From contig NW_006763299.1 of assembly GCF_000218685.1 (NCBI RefSeq), forward strand, positions 492,061 to 556,060: a stretch of 64,000 nucleotides of DNA. Direction: 5' to 3'. Positions 31,072 through 42,567 of this stretch are shown piece by piece (position 1 is the first letter of the stretch; each line of letters starts with the position of its first letter). The stretch comes from Serpula lacrymans var. lacrymans S7.9. Lineage: Eukaryota; Basidiomycota; Agaricomycetes; Boletales; Serpulaceae. The position numbers were made by a program, and so were the translations under genes. The notes beneath the pieces were generated by a model that saw only the letters and a list, made by a program, of their open reading frames with translations, had not been told where the DNA came from and did no database searches.

Positions 31072-32559
31072 TCAGCAGGCATGACTGCTCTTTTTAGGAA
31101 CTTGTGCAGGTACTCCAGGGAGTAGACACATTTGTGTATTTGTTGCCCCACTCACTCCTGAAGGTGTTGAATCACTCCTTGGAGGTGTTGGATGACTCCT
31201 TGGAGGTATTGTATGCCTTCCAGAAGCTGATCCAATGGACAGGCTGTCTAGCTGTATTCGGACTTTTTCCACATCAGCTGACTGTATGTTGAGGGGCTGT
31301 CCTCCCACTGACTGTAACTCTACTTTGGCTTTCCGTTCTGAAGATGGCCAGTGTTCAGGTCTTGGTTGTAGAGACTGTTGTGGAGGGTGTCTTAGCTGAT
31401 CAGGTGCTCCCACTGCTCTCGGAACGTCTCCACGGAGGTATTGCCCCACTGCTCTCGGAACATCTTCATGCTGATATGGTTCCATTGCTTGTGGAACATC
31501 TCCTTGGAGATGTGGTTCCATTTGCAATTCATTTGGATCTTGGTCAGGATCATCCTCCTCCAATGTTTTTTGGTCTGGATAGTGAGCATTCTCTGGAATG
31601 AGTCCCTCCCACTGATCTGTGCTAGTGTCTGTGTTCCAGGGAGCAGTGTCATCCTTTTGTACCTTTCCGGATTCATTGAATATGACATGCCGACTGGAAA
31701 ACACAGTCCGTTTTTCAGTGTCTAGGAGTTTGTAGGCTTGCTTTCCATGTGTGTAGCCAATCATTATGGCTTTGCGCCCCTTGGAGTAAAACTTCCCTTG
31801 CCTTTTGTCTTTCGGAATCAAGGCATATGCTTGGCATCCGAAAGGGCGAAATAAAGTTAGATCAACTCTCCTTTTAAACAGTATTTCATATGGGGTCTTT
31901 CCATGGAGTCCTGATGCTGGGCTGTGTGCTGTGATATATGCAGCTGTTTGCATGGCATCTACCCAAAATGACTTTGGGAGCTTGGAATCATGGAGCATAG
32001 TGGTTGCTAATGTAGCCAATGTCTGATTCATGCGTTCTGCAATGCCATTTTGTTCCGGAGTATCTGCAGCTGTAGTTTCTTGGATGACACCATCTCCTTG
32101 GAGTTGATTTTTGACTGCATTGCCAGTATATTCTCCTCCCCCATCGCTCCAGAGGAATTCTGTGTATAGTGGAGTGAAGTTTTCTTCTCCCAAATGAGTC
32201 CGGAAGAATGTTTGGACATCTTCTTTCCATTGCTTGTATCGTTCCAGTGCTTCACTTTTATGTTTTAGGAAATATATCCATGGAAATTTGGAGAAATCAT
32301 CTACAATGATAATCCAGTACTGGAAACCCTCCCTGGAAGTTGGTTTGATTGGTACTCCAACATCTGTGTGCACAATTTGTATGGGGCGCTTGGCTCGGTT
32401 TCCTCCAGTGAACTTGAAAGGTAATTTCTTCATCTTTCCTAAAGCACAAGGTTCACAAAACTCCGGGGTTCCGGTAAGGGTGTCTATGTCCTGGAGCTGT
32501 CCTTTTGTAACCATTCGTTGCAAGCGGTCCATTCCAATGTGTCCCATTCTCCTGTGCAA
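31072..32559 (-). pseudogene. Copia integrase
   Basis: Begins with the zinc-binding HHCC region (HRRMGHIGMDRLQRM, FCEPCALGKMKKLPF), followed by the DDE core: IVHTDVGVP, then WSDGGGEYTGNAVKN and TPEQNGIAERMNQTLA with the catalytic Glu in NGIAERMN. The C-terminal part is KRRVDLTLFRPFGCQAYALI, common to Copia integrases. A Pro/His-rich repeat stretch, with units like DVPRAVGQYLRG, follows before the stop. Confidence 0.88.
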
Positions 32560-32631
32560 TAAATTTACATCTACTGCTGCAAAAGCTGACTCCGGGTTGA
32601 TTTCGGGTTTTGCTTGGATGTGATAAAGTCC

Positions 32632-33891
32632 TCACTTGTGTAACGCAGTGAAGATAAGTTCCTCCTTTTTCCGAACTTCACAAGCATTTGACCCTGCTGG
32701 AAAAAGTGTTGATAACCCTGTTTTGGACAATTTGTGGACAGAGACGAGTGCTAAAGTGAAGTTTGGCACAAGTAAGACATTTGACAGTGCAATATTGTAG
32801 TCCTTATTGCCAACAGTTACTTGTAGGATTACTGTTCCAATGCCAATGGCATTTACAGAGGATTCATCCCCAAAACTGATTGTCCTTGGAGGATGCAGAA
32901 CATGGTATGTTCCTAGCTCAAACCAGGAGCGGTGAGGGACCATGTGGGATGTTGCTCCGGAGTTAATAATAATTGTTGTTTTGGTCTTATCGGGTTCTGA
33001 CACAAGGTAAGCTTGAATGCGTTTAGCAAGGGGCTTGGAAATATGTACATGTTCCAATGCAATATGACTCTGTTCCTCCTTGGAGTCAGATCCGGATGAT
33101 TGCTCCGCTGTATTTGCCTTTTCCTTCTCTTCTCCTTTATCCTTGTGTCTTTCCTTTCCCTTCTTCCTTTGACCTTTTTCAGCTGACTGAAGTGTTTGAC
33201 ACTCCGAGGTGTTGTGTGATTTGGCTTTGTGGAAGTTACACCATTTCTCCTCGGATTTGAGTGCTGATTTGGAACCTCCAGGGGCCTTCCCTGACTGTCG
33301 TGCAACTTCTGCAGTGATCCAGATCTCAACTGCATCAAAGGTAAGTTTATTTTCTTCAATCGTGTTGATTACTGATGACTGAAATATTTGCCATTCAGGA
33401 GTGCATGGGAGTGATTGGAGAAGAGCAAAAGCCATGAGTTTGGTATCAACCCCTAGTTTCATTCCGGAGAGGTGTGAATCAATTGTCTGGATTTTCACAA
33501 TGTGGTCCTGGATAGGTGATGTCCCATCCCAGGACAATTTGGTGAGTTGCTGGAATGAATAGAAGGCCAAGGCAATGTTGGATGTTTGATGGAGTGAGAC
33601 AAGTTTATCAAATAACTCCTTGGAGCTGGTGAGGTCTCCAGTCCTCATTAGGAGGGCATCAGAGATGTGGTCCTGGATGATTCCATGTGCCTTCTCATCC
33701 TTAAGTATCCAGGTGATCTCAGGATCCTCCGAGGAGGTAGGTTTTCCTGGTGAGGGCTTAAGCTCCTCTCCAGTAACAACCCGGAGAACCTTTTCCCAAT
33801 GTAGCTTTGAGATGATCTGGAGTTTCCATATCTGAAAATTGTTGGGTCCAGTGAGAACTGGACATGCGGATGTATCGCGTGTTGTGGTCAT
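32632..33891 (-). pseudogene. Copia gag-protease
   Basis: 419 codons beginning MTTTRDTSACPVLTGPNNFQ. The gag half has the UBN2-like text LVSLHQTSNIALAFYSFQQL and FALLQSLPCTPEWQIF. A zinc-knuckle-like CNFHKAKSHNTSECQ follows a Lys-rich segment. The protease active site reads TIIINSGATSHM, where DSGAS is expected, so the catalytic Asp is Asn (a G-to-A change). The frame ends at a TGA that replaces an Arg codon in the reading LHK-stop-GLYHI. Confidence 0.88.
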
Positions 33892-33940
33892 GGTTCCGAG
33901 GTTGCCGTTTCAAATAAGAATTATTTCCTGCGTAGCTTTT

Positions 33941-33960
33941 GCGCACCAGGGCTCATAACC
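33941..33960 (-). other. Copia primer binding site (initiator tRNA-Met anticodon half)
   Basis: The 20 bp abutting the 5' LTR read on the plus strand gcgcaccagggctcataacc, the anticodon arm (CAU) of initiator tRNA-Met. The element's RNA is therefore complementary to the internal, 5'-half part of that tRNA and not to its CCA end, as known for Drosophila copia. Confidence 0.8.
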
Positions 33961-34281
33961 TAATAAAACTAAGTGAAACTCAGCCGCTGCCCAAGAGGCT
34001 ATAGAAACGACTTTATTATTTATCTAAGTGAAACTACAATAGATGTTAGTTTAAGGTGATCTCTAATAAATGTAATGTAACATACCTCAGCTGCTGCCCG
34101 AGAGGCTATAGAAACGACTGAGGTATTCCTATACTAAGCCCCTTACTACTTATAGTTGGAGGTGCTACTCACTACAGTATAATGACTCCTAGGAGTACAA
34201 TTATGATCCTAGGAGAACAATGGTGGCTCCATGGAGAACAATGGCTGCTTTGGCAGAGACCGGGTTTATCCGGTTTTGTCA
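33961..34281 (-). repeat. Copia 5' LTR
   Basis: 321 bp, about 94% identical to 28941-29254 and similar to the solo LTR at 52845-53124. It abuts the primer binding site on the left and a foreign coding remnant on the right. Confidence 0.9.
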
Positions 34282-34505
34282 CGGCTTCGGTGGAAAACCG
34301 CTCCACCCTGTCTACCACTGTGCCACCCATCGCAACTACCTCCATTACTTCCCCTACTGCAACTGATGCCTTACAAGGCAGCTTGTCTATGCAGCCAGCC
34401 CATGCTTGTTGTCGTGCCGCTATCACCTTCATGATGCAACACAACAAATATCTGGGAGTTGACAGCTCTGTTAAGTTATTACATTTATTTGAGCAAGGTG
34501 TCATA
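34282..34505 (+). pseudogene. 5' part of a coding remnant split by Gypsy-1
   Basis: An open frame reading TASVENRSTLSTTVPPIATT, a Ser/Thr/Pro-rich linker, then HACCRAAITFMMQHNKYLG and LLHLFEQGVI up to the Gypsy-1 insertion. It continues in the same frame at 51371 with AMDMYLSLLQSDKLRKAYVK and ends SKLE at TAA 51448-51450. The 5' end is missing: it starts at the Copia LTR. I do not recognise the protein; it could be a host gene or the 3' end of an older element's ORF. Confidence 0.6.
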
Positions 34506-35134
34506 TGTGAGGAATCGATTTTTCTTATCGCATTCCCGTCATGTCGTGGTTAACAGACTCAATCCCTGTCACTCCTCTTGCCCTTGGACTAGAGATCACA
34601 GCAGGTGTCTTATTACTTTTATCCTTTTTCTTCTTATTCTCTCTTCACACTCACGTCCTATCGTACTTACAACGAAGGAGACTTGTTGTAAATCCTCAAG
34701 AAGATATCCAAATGACATAGCAACAATCTAGTGCTATGTCTGGGAATACTTTGAAGGGATATTAATAAGCAAAGAAGGTTGTGAGTCAGCGCCTTCTCAT
34801 GGGCTTACTGATACAGCCAATCGCACACCCCTTACCAATATGTTTTCTCATACGATTAGTAAATACGATAGATCGGACCACCTTCTCTTTCTTTTTTTAT
34901 TGGTTAGCTAGCTGGTCAGACCACTTTCTTAGTTCTTCCCTTTCTCGGTCTGACCATCGCCGTTCACTATATAAAGAAGTACATACTCGATGTATTATTC
35001 TCTAGTTCAATATTAGTTTGGATTCGCACCTATACCAATACTCTTCAAAACTCATACCCTGATTCACCACCTTCCAGCAAGGACTTGACCAGGCATTGTA
35101 TTTTGTTATATAGCTTTGTATTTGTTGCCTGACA
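34506..35134 (+). repeat. Gypsy-1 5' LTR
   Basis: 629 bp, TGTGAGG...CCTGACA. A TATA box (tatataaag, about 34974) lies about 30 bp before agttcaatatt (35004-35014), the inferred RNA start. The sequence is shared with 42110-42567 and 51200-51370. Confidence 0.93.
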
Positions 35135-35135
35135 G

Positions 35136-35146
35136 AATATTGAACT
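35136..35146 (+). other. Gypsy-1 self-priming primer binding site
   Basis: aatattgaact lies one base after the LTR and is the exact reverse complement of agttcaatatt at 35004-35014 in the LTR. No tRNA 3' end was recognised as a match. This is the layout of Tf1-type self-priming, where the first 11 nt of the RNA prime minus-strand synthesis. Confidence 0.75.
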
Positions 35147-35457
35147 CACCTACTTTGAATCCTTTTCCAGAGCCCTACTTTGGAAAACTGTTTCCCTACA
35201 CCCTGAAAAAGACTGTCGTTGCCACTGCACCGGTCTAAACCTTCATCATCACCTTCTCCACATCTCTATCATCCCTATCCCTCTCCTCACTATCGTCATC
35301 GACCTCTTGCTATCCACACCACTACACCTATTGTTGTTCAGTCCTCTCAAACTGGATGTCTTATCTACCATCACCGCTCTCGTCCAGTTCTTTGCATTTT
35401 TTGCCATCATCAGATACCTTCAAACCGGACTCGTAAGCGACGTCGTATACCTCCACC

Positions 35458-36867
35458 GTGTCTACGTCCCAACAGCACTCAGAAGAGTGGGTATCAGACG
35501 CGGACCGCAGACACCAGAGAGATTTCCTTGCAGCCCTCAACAAGCCGCTCCCGGTCCTCCCCGTCCCTACCAAAGTCCGTACTCCAGACGCGGAAGGAAT
35601 GGTCGAACAGATCACTGAGTTGTATCAGGACTCCTCTGCTTCGTCTTCTCCAATCGATCTGATCGAGGAAATCATCCTCGACATAAACAACGCCCTCGCC
35701 CTCACCCAGTCCATTTTTTATCATTCCGCCATCTGTAGGAGAAATTCTCAGAGCCTCAAGGAGGTACTCCAACGTCTCCGACAAAGCATGGAGAGAACTT
35801 TTAATCTTCATATTCCTGCAGCACGGACAAATTCCGTTGATCAACTACTTTGAGAGTCTAGTACGCCCGAGTTACAAGAATACTCAGAGGGTTAAGCTTT
35901 TGAAGGCAATAGCCAACGTACAGGAATGAAACCTGCATCTTATTTCGCAGGACCATATTCCAGATCTCCTTGAACTTTCTCGAATCCGCCCTCTTTCATT
36001 CCCGGACATACCCAGCCGCCTCCTCCCCTATGACTTCAAACACACCTTGCTTTGTGGCATTGTTCTAAGGAAGAGGCCTCACGAAGAACCCACCTACGAT
36101 ATCCCATCTTTGTTTTTTACAACAGATTACTATGACACCTACTCCGCCTCTCCTGTCCATTACCAACCTATCCAATACTTTTGTATCAGCAATCACCTTG
36201 ACAACCTTTCCATCATCCAATATCTGACACAACTTTGCCAAACTCTCTACCTCCCCGAAGTTGAAGATCTTGACGCATTCGGACCACGGTTTGGTCTTCA
36301 ACACAGTACTTCCATCGTAATTGTCACGCCCTCTACCATATTCGACGAGTTGTTGCTGCGTTAGCACAATTTGATCAGCTCATCGCAACCGCTCAGAGGA
36401 AATTCCGTGACGGAGAAGACTACACGACCAAAATTGACAACATCTGATACGTTTCAGAATACGTCGAGCAATATTATTGGATTTTAGAAATCCTCACACC
36501 ATTCGTCGTCAATCAGCAATCTGATCATCCCGAACGTTTCATCGTTACAGTGATCCAAAGCGACTTCTGGGCCGTTGTTAATTATAGCCCACAAACTTGT
36601 ATTTATTCACAATACTCATACACCTACCAAGGTCGCAGAGGGGAAGCACCGCTCATTTCATCGGTTGAGCAGCTTTTCGCACCTTGCTCAGAAAGGATCG
36701 AACAAGAAACAGGAAGTTTGTTAGCAGATATAGTTGGAGGAGAATCAGACGAAGGAACTGAGTCGGAAAGCAAAGGGTCTACTGAAAGTATAGAGTATTG
36801 GAGGCCTCATGAAGCAGAAGGAGGAGACTTCCCTAGTAACTTTGTATTTGACCCGGACTTTGATTAA
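35458..36867 (+). pseudogene. Degenerate extra ORF in the Gypsy-1 leader
   Basis: Between LTR and gag lie three open pieces that read like one protein of roughly 460 residues broken by stops and a frame change. They are 35458-35853 (MSTSQQHSEEWVSDADRRHQ..., LKEVLQRLRQSMERTFNLHI), a middle piece to 36364 (LLELSRIRPLSFPDIPSRLL, PTYDIPSLFFTTDYYDTYSA), and a last piece to 36867 (WILEILTPFVVNQQSDHPER, WAVVNYSPQTCIYSQYSYTY, an acidic GGESDEGTESESKGS). No domain is recognised. It ends at TAA just before the 14-bp tandem repeat and is clearly separate from gag. Confidence 0.55.
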
Positions 36868-36909
36868 AAGACTTGTTATCTAAGACTTGTTATCTAAGAC
36901 TTGTTATCT
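36868..36909 (+). repeat. Triple 14-bp tandem repeat
   Basis: Three perfect copies of aagacttgttatct between the leader ORF and gag of Gypsy-1. Confidence 0.9.
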
Positions 36910-37112
36910 AACTCGTTAAAAAGCTGGAGCCTTATTGAGAACCCCGCCCTCTTGTCACTCCCAAAACACCACCCCCACAATCTCTAGGAGCAGCCGCAGA
37001 AGCCCTAGAACCGGACAATCTCTATCAATCTGCAGGACCAGGAGACTTTCCTCCCCCACCTCAGAATCCATCACCCGAAGACCAATCTAACGACTGGTCC
37101 GACCAAGAGTCA

Positions 37113-38204
37113 TTGAACATTGAACCTGACCTAGCAGCAGGAATGACAGACAAAACAAATCAAGGCAGCAAGGCTGTCCTTGCCTCTCCTCCGTTTGAAT
37201 TCATTGGCAAAAAAGAAATGTACGTTGACTGGAAGAACGCATTAGTGAACTACTTTTTTGCTTATCCCAAAAGTTTCCAAACCGACTCTTCTAAAATCCT
37301 CTTCGCATTATCCCGCATCTCATCCGATAAAGCCAATGACGCCTATCACACATGGAAGGCGAATTTCAACAACAAAACCGCAGTGCTAGGAGACCTATTT
37401 GCACCACGGAATTGGGGAACTATCTCGGAATTTATCAAGGAATTAGATAGCGAATTCCTGGACCCCCATCTCAAGTTGAAAGCAGAAATTGCCCTTCATA
37501 ACTACGAGCAGCGAGAAATGACGGTGGACGCATACTTTGGAGGACTTGAATCCAAACTTATGGAAGCAGGGTTACCACCAGATGCATATGAAAGTTATCC
37601 GTTCATTCACAGTATCCTTCGCCGCAATCTCTCTCAATTCCTTCGTGATTGTATCTCGCAATAGGAAAACCTACCCACTATGTACTTAGAGTGGAAGGCA
37701 GCAGCCAGGAAATGGGAGCAGCGAAACGAAGAACTCAATCTGGAAAGGAGGAGGGATAAACCCCCACAACAGAGGCCGTCACCTCAGTACCAAAGATATC
37801 AACCGCGTTATCAACAGAACCAAAACTACCCGCCACCACAGCATCGACAAACAGTACCGCGTACAGAGATGCAGAGACCATGATATATCCAACAACAACC
37901 ATATCATACTCCATCACAAAGGCCACTGTCCCAGAATGCAGTCCATCCAAACACAGCAGGAACATTTGGAGGATCAGGTGTACCTATGGAGATTGGGAGT
38001 TCCAACACACAGAGACAATGTCGGCCCAACCCGAACATTATTTGTTACAATTGTGGCGAGCAAGGCCACATTGCTAGAAATTGCCCACATGGAAAGATGG
38101 CAATACATTATATGGAAACAGAGGAAACCAGAGACACTCCCACTACGTCATCATTAAAAGAAATCGAAGTGCCTCCAAAGGATTATCAGAAAGGTCAGGA
38201 GTGA
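37113..38204 (+). pseudogene. Gypsy-1 gag
   Basis: 37113-37664 encodes the capsid-like region (FEFIGKKEMYVDWKNALVNY, ELDSEFLDPHLKLKAEIALH) and stops at TAG where CAG is likely. The frame resumes at 37680 (WKAAARKWEQRNEEL, a Gln/Pro-rich stretch) with another TGA at about 37880. The zinc knuckle CYNCGEQGHIARNCP is near 38043-38087. Confidence 0.85.
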
Positions 38205-38437
38205 GCACGGACTCTCTTACCCGTAATGTTGTACCTAAATCTCGTATGATACCAACAACTGCAATAAAATGAGTTGATCAACATCTGCGTGCTGTAACCA
38301 AAAACTACGCAAAGCCACATTCACCGGAATAGTTAGCCAGACAAATCAAAGACCAGAAACCGGAAAGAGCAAGAGCTCTGTTATGAAACTGGGCACATAA
38401 AGATCACTACGAGCATATCACCCTGCAAGCAATACAG

Positions 38438-41400
38438 ATGCTAAAGAATCACAACGAAGAGAATATTGTGGAACACATCCATGCTTATACCTCGCCGCAC
38501 AACCCCATGCCAAAACGAAGCCTCCATGTCATTTCTCAAGTTACTACCACAGACGACAAACAAACATTTACCGTACCAACCCTTATCGACTCCGGTTGCA
38601 CCAACTCAGTTATTGATCAAAGCCTGATTGACAAGTACACCCTCAATACGACGCCCCTGCCCGTCCCTCTTGACGCTGCAGGAGCCAATGGTTGATCCCA
38701 GAAAGTAATGCGCTATGTCACCCTTCACATCAATATGAAAGGGAAAGAACATTTAATGGATGTCATCGTAGCATCACTACTTTTGCCGCGCATACTGCTT
38801 GGATATGCCTGGTTGATACTTACTAATCCGTCAATTGATTGGCGGGCCAACAAGATTACCTTCCCTGCCGATGATCCGGAGTATCATCCTAAAGAAGGGG
38901 ATAAAATCCTAGCTGTCGATCTTGAAACACGAATCATGGAGATAACACAGCTAGAATTGAATGTTTTTGCCACTAAAAGTCAACAAATAGCTGAACCTTC
39001 CGAAAAAGCAAAGTCAAAACTCACCTTCCGAGACGTCGTCCCCCCGATCTACCATGAGTTCGAACCCGTCTTCACCAAAGAATCATTCGACAAACTTCCC
39101 CCAAAACGTCCTTGGGACCATGCAATTGAGTTAGTACCCGAGGTTAATGGTCTTGACTGCAAAATGTACCCTCTTAGCCGAGACGAACAACACCATTTAG
39201 ACGAATTCCTTAACAAAAACCTAACAAGTGGACGGATTTGAGTGTCTGAATCACCCTACACATCCCCATTCTTCTTTATCAAAAAGAAAGATGGTTCACT
39301 ACGCCCTGTCCAAGACTATCGCAAGCTGAATGAGCTTACCATAAAGAATTGCTACACCCTCCCCCTCATATCCGAACTCATCGATAAACTCAAAGGTGCC
39401 AACTACTTCACAAAACTAGACGTATAATGGGGATACAACAATGTCTGAATCCAAGAAGGAGACAAACACAAGGCCGCTTTCAGGACCAATCACGGCCTAT
39501 TTGAACCCCTTGTTATGTTTTTTGGACTTACCAACTCGCCAGCGACCTTCCGGACAATGATGGACCACCTCCTAAGAGAACTGATCACTGAAGGAAAAGT
39601 TATCATATATTTAGACAATATCATGATCTTCACCAAAACACTAGAGGAACATCGCTGAATAGTCACCAAAGTCCTCCGTATCCTGCAACAAAACCAGTTG
39701 TATCTTAAACCAGAAAAATGCGAATTCGAGAAACAGGAGGTCGAGTACTTAGGCATGATCATTTCCAAAGACACTATCCATATGGATCCGTTAAAAGTCA
39801 CAGTGGTTGCTGACTGGCCCGCACCAAAGAACAAAAGAGAACTCCAGTCGTTCCTGGGATTCTCCAACTTCTATCGACAATTTGTCAAAGACTACGGACA
39901 AATTGCGAAACCACTCACTGTGCTCACCGGAAAAGTTGACTGGACCTGGAAAGACGAACAAGAGACATCTTTTGAAACATTAAAGAAGACACTTACTACT
40001 GCTCCCACCCTCGCCATACCAAACAATGACGACCTGTTTAAATTAGAAACCGACGCCTCTGACTTTGCTGTAGGAGCCGACCTATCCCAAAAACAAAATG
40101 ATAAATTCAGACCCATAGCATTCCTCTTGAAGGCTCTTACCCCTGCAGAACGAAATTATGAAATTTACGATAAAGAGATGCTCGCAGTCATGACGGCGCT
40201 AGACGAATGGCAACATCACCTTGTAGGATTGAAACACCCCTTCACTATCTTCACAGATCACCAAAACCTTCTTTACTTCCGTCAACCTCAGAAATACAAT
40301 CGACGTCAAGCTTGATGGTCATCTCAGCTTGCAGATTATAATTTCAAAATGGAACACGTCAAAGGAAATCAAAATACGAAGGCTGACCTGTTAAGCAGAC
40401 GAATCGATCATCCTAGAGGCACAAACGATAACGAGAATCAAACACTTCTCCCAGACGTACATTTTGAAGTACTTGACACCAACGAAGGATACCTACCAGA
40501 TATATGTCAAAGCTTCCAGAAACAGAACGACATAGTGAAGAGGAACTTGAAAGAGAAGTCGGATACCTGGAAGGTGAAGGATAGGATCATCTGGATCAAG
40601 AGAGAATCCGCGACGAGTTCCTACCCGATCCCATTAGCTGACCACATATATGTTCCTCAAAATCACGAATTACGGGCGCAGATAATGAAGGATCATCATG
40701 ACAAAGTTCTGGCTGGACACCCAGGAGAGAGAACAATGTTTGAACGAGTAAACCGAGAGCTCTGGTGGCCGAGTCTTCGTACAGATATCAGACGATATGT
40801 ACGAGAGTGCGAGAGTTGTCAACGCACCAAGGCACATCGGACAAAGCCTAACGCCCCTCTACACCCAAACCCGATACCAGATCGGCCTTGGCAGATTATC
40901 ACCACTGACCTCATAGGCGCACTACCGGAGTCCAAGGGCTACACCGCCGTTCAGGTCTTTGTTGACCGATTTAGCAAAATGGCCCATTTTGTCCCCACTT
41001 TTGTTACCCTTGACTCTGCTGGTTATGCACGTCAACTCCGAGACAATGTAATACGACTCCATGGAATCCCTGAAAAGATCATCTCGGATCGAGGTCCTCA
41101 ATTTATGTCTCGATTTACTAAAGACCTTTACGATTTGATGGGGATAACACTAGGCCTCTCTACAGGCTATCACCCTCAAACAGACGGACAGTCCAAACGG
41201 ATCAACCAGGATCTAGAGCACTACCTCCGCGTTTTTGTAAATCATCAACAAAATGATTGGGCAGACTGGCTTTCCATCGCTGAGTTTACATACAACAATC
41301 ATCTCCACACTGCAACAAATCAAACACCTTTCTTTTTGAACTATGGACTACACTCAAGAACGAATACCACCACTGCATCATCCCCTTGATCCGCTTCTGC

Positions 41401-42097
41401 AGCAGAGTTTAAAGAACAGATGAAAAAACTCCATGACATCACGAAATCTTCCCTTCTTTTAGCAAACAATAATCTGAGAAAATATTACGATCGTAAGAAA
41501 TCCCCATCCCGGGAATATCAAGTTGGCGATAAAGTCTGGTTAGAAGGACACAACATCACGACGGATAGACCAATGAAGAAATTGGACGATAAACGCTTCG
41601 GGCCTTTCAAAATCACACAAAAAGTCGGACCCTCTGCCTACCAACTCGACATCCCGAAGAGCTGGAAGTCCATTTATCCAGTATTCAACGAAGCCATCCT
41701 CTCACCGTACCACGCTCCCGAATTCCTCAATCAACCAATTTCCTCACGACCACCACCCGAGATCGTGGAAGGAATAGACGAATACGAAGTAGAGAGTATA
41801 ATCGCCTCCAGACCAATCAAACTGAAAGGTAGTAAACTCGACTACCTGATTCACTGGCATGGTTATCCAGTCTCCGAACGCACTTGGGAAACCGACACCA
41901 ATCTTACACATGTCTCTGATTTGCTCGCCGCTTTCCACAAAACGAATCCCGCCGCCCCTCGCATCATTACCGCTTCTCTTCATTTCCGTCCTTACGAAAA
42001 CTACACCGCAAGTTCTAAATCTCCGATGCTTTTTGATTGGATTACCAATAAGTTCCAGAGTGCCGCATCCGAACTCATGAGGACACGAGTCTTATAA
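38438..42097 (+). pseudogene. Gypsy-1 pol with chromodomain
   Basis: Protease LIDSGCTNSVIDQ, RT ASP-type block [20 protein letters not shown], catalytic box VIIYLDNIMIF (YLDD expected, so one catalytic Asp is lost), RNase H ETDASDFAVGADL, and integrase zinc region HPGERTMFERVNRELWWPSL with CESCQRTK. The core motifs are TDLIGAL, SDRGPQF and HPQTDGQSKRINQDL, and a C-terminal chromodomain reads YEVESIIASRPIKL...LDYLIHWHGYPVSERTWE. Stops occur near 38693, 39239, 39426, 39453, 39657, 40314 and 41387, most as TGA at Arg positions. Final TAA 42095-42097. Confidence 0.9.
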
Positions 42098-42109
42098 AAG
42101 GGGAGCTAA

Positions 42110-42567
42110 TGTGAGGAATCAATTTTTCTTATTGCATTCCCGTCATGTCGTGGTTAACAGACTCAATCCCTGTCACTCCTCTTGCCCTTGGACTAGAGAT
42201 CACAGCAGGTGTCTTATTACTTTTATCCTTTTTCTTCTTATTCTCTCTTCACACTCACGTCCTATCGTACTTACAACGAAGGAGACTTGTTGTAAATCCT
42301 CAAGAAGATATCCAAATGACATAGCAACAATCCAGTGCTATGTCTGGGAATACTTTGGAGGGATATTGATAAGCAAAGAAGGTTGTGAGTCAGCGCCTTC
42401 TTATGGGCTTACTGATACAGCCAATCGCACACCCCTTACCAATACATTTTCTCATACGATTAGTAAATACGATAGATCGGACCACCTTCTCTTTCTTTTC
42501 TTATTGGTTAGCTAGCTGGTCAGACCACTTTCTTAGTTCTTCCCTTTCTCGGTCTGACCATTGCCGT
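42110..42567 (+). repeat. Gypsy-1 3' LTR, left part
   Basis: 458 bp matching 34506-34963 of the 5' LTR, ending at ccgt where the 1.8-kb insertion begins. Preceded by the polypurine tract aaaaggggagctaa. Confidence 0.93.

Larger units (their letters stand above)
28941..34281 (-). mobile_element. Ty1/Copia LTR retrotransposon, defective
   Basis: 5.34 kb, transcribed leftwards. LTRs are at 33961-34281 (5') and 28941-29254 (3'), about 94% alike with one 4-nt indel. Domain order is gag, protease, integrase, RT, RNase H, which defines Copia. The coding region has several stops (between 32559 and 32632, 30960 and 31072, and at 30447), so it cannot make a complete polyprotein. LTR ends are TGACAAAACC and TTTTATTA; the last base pair is TA rather than the usual CA. 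The outer flanks (cttat left, cggct right) do not form a target-site duplication. Confidence 0.9.

Noticed and set aside
31344..31725. Plus-strand frames opposite the Copia integrase C-terminus
   Set aside because: Antisense shadows of the repeated DVPRAV-type segment.
36868..36909. 14-bp triple repeat as a CRISPR-like array
   Set aside because: Units are contiguous with no spacers; a simple tandem duplication in a eukaryotic retrotransposon.
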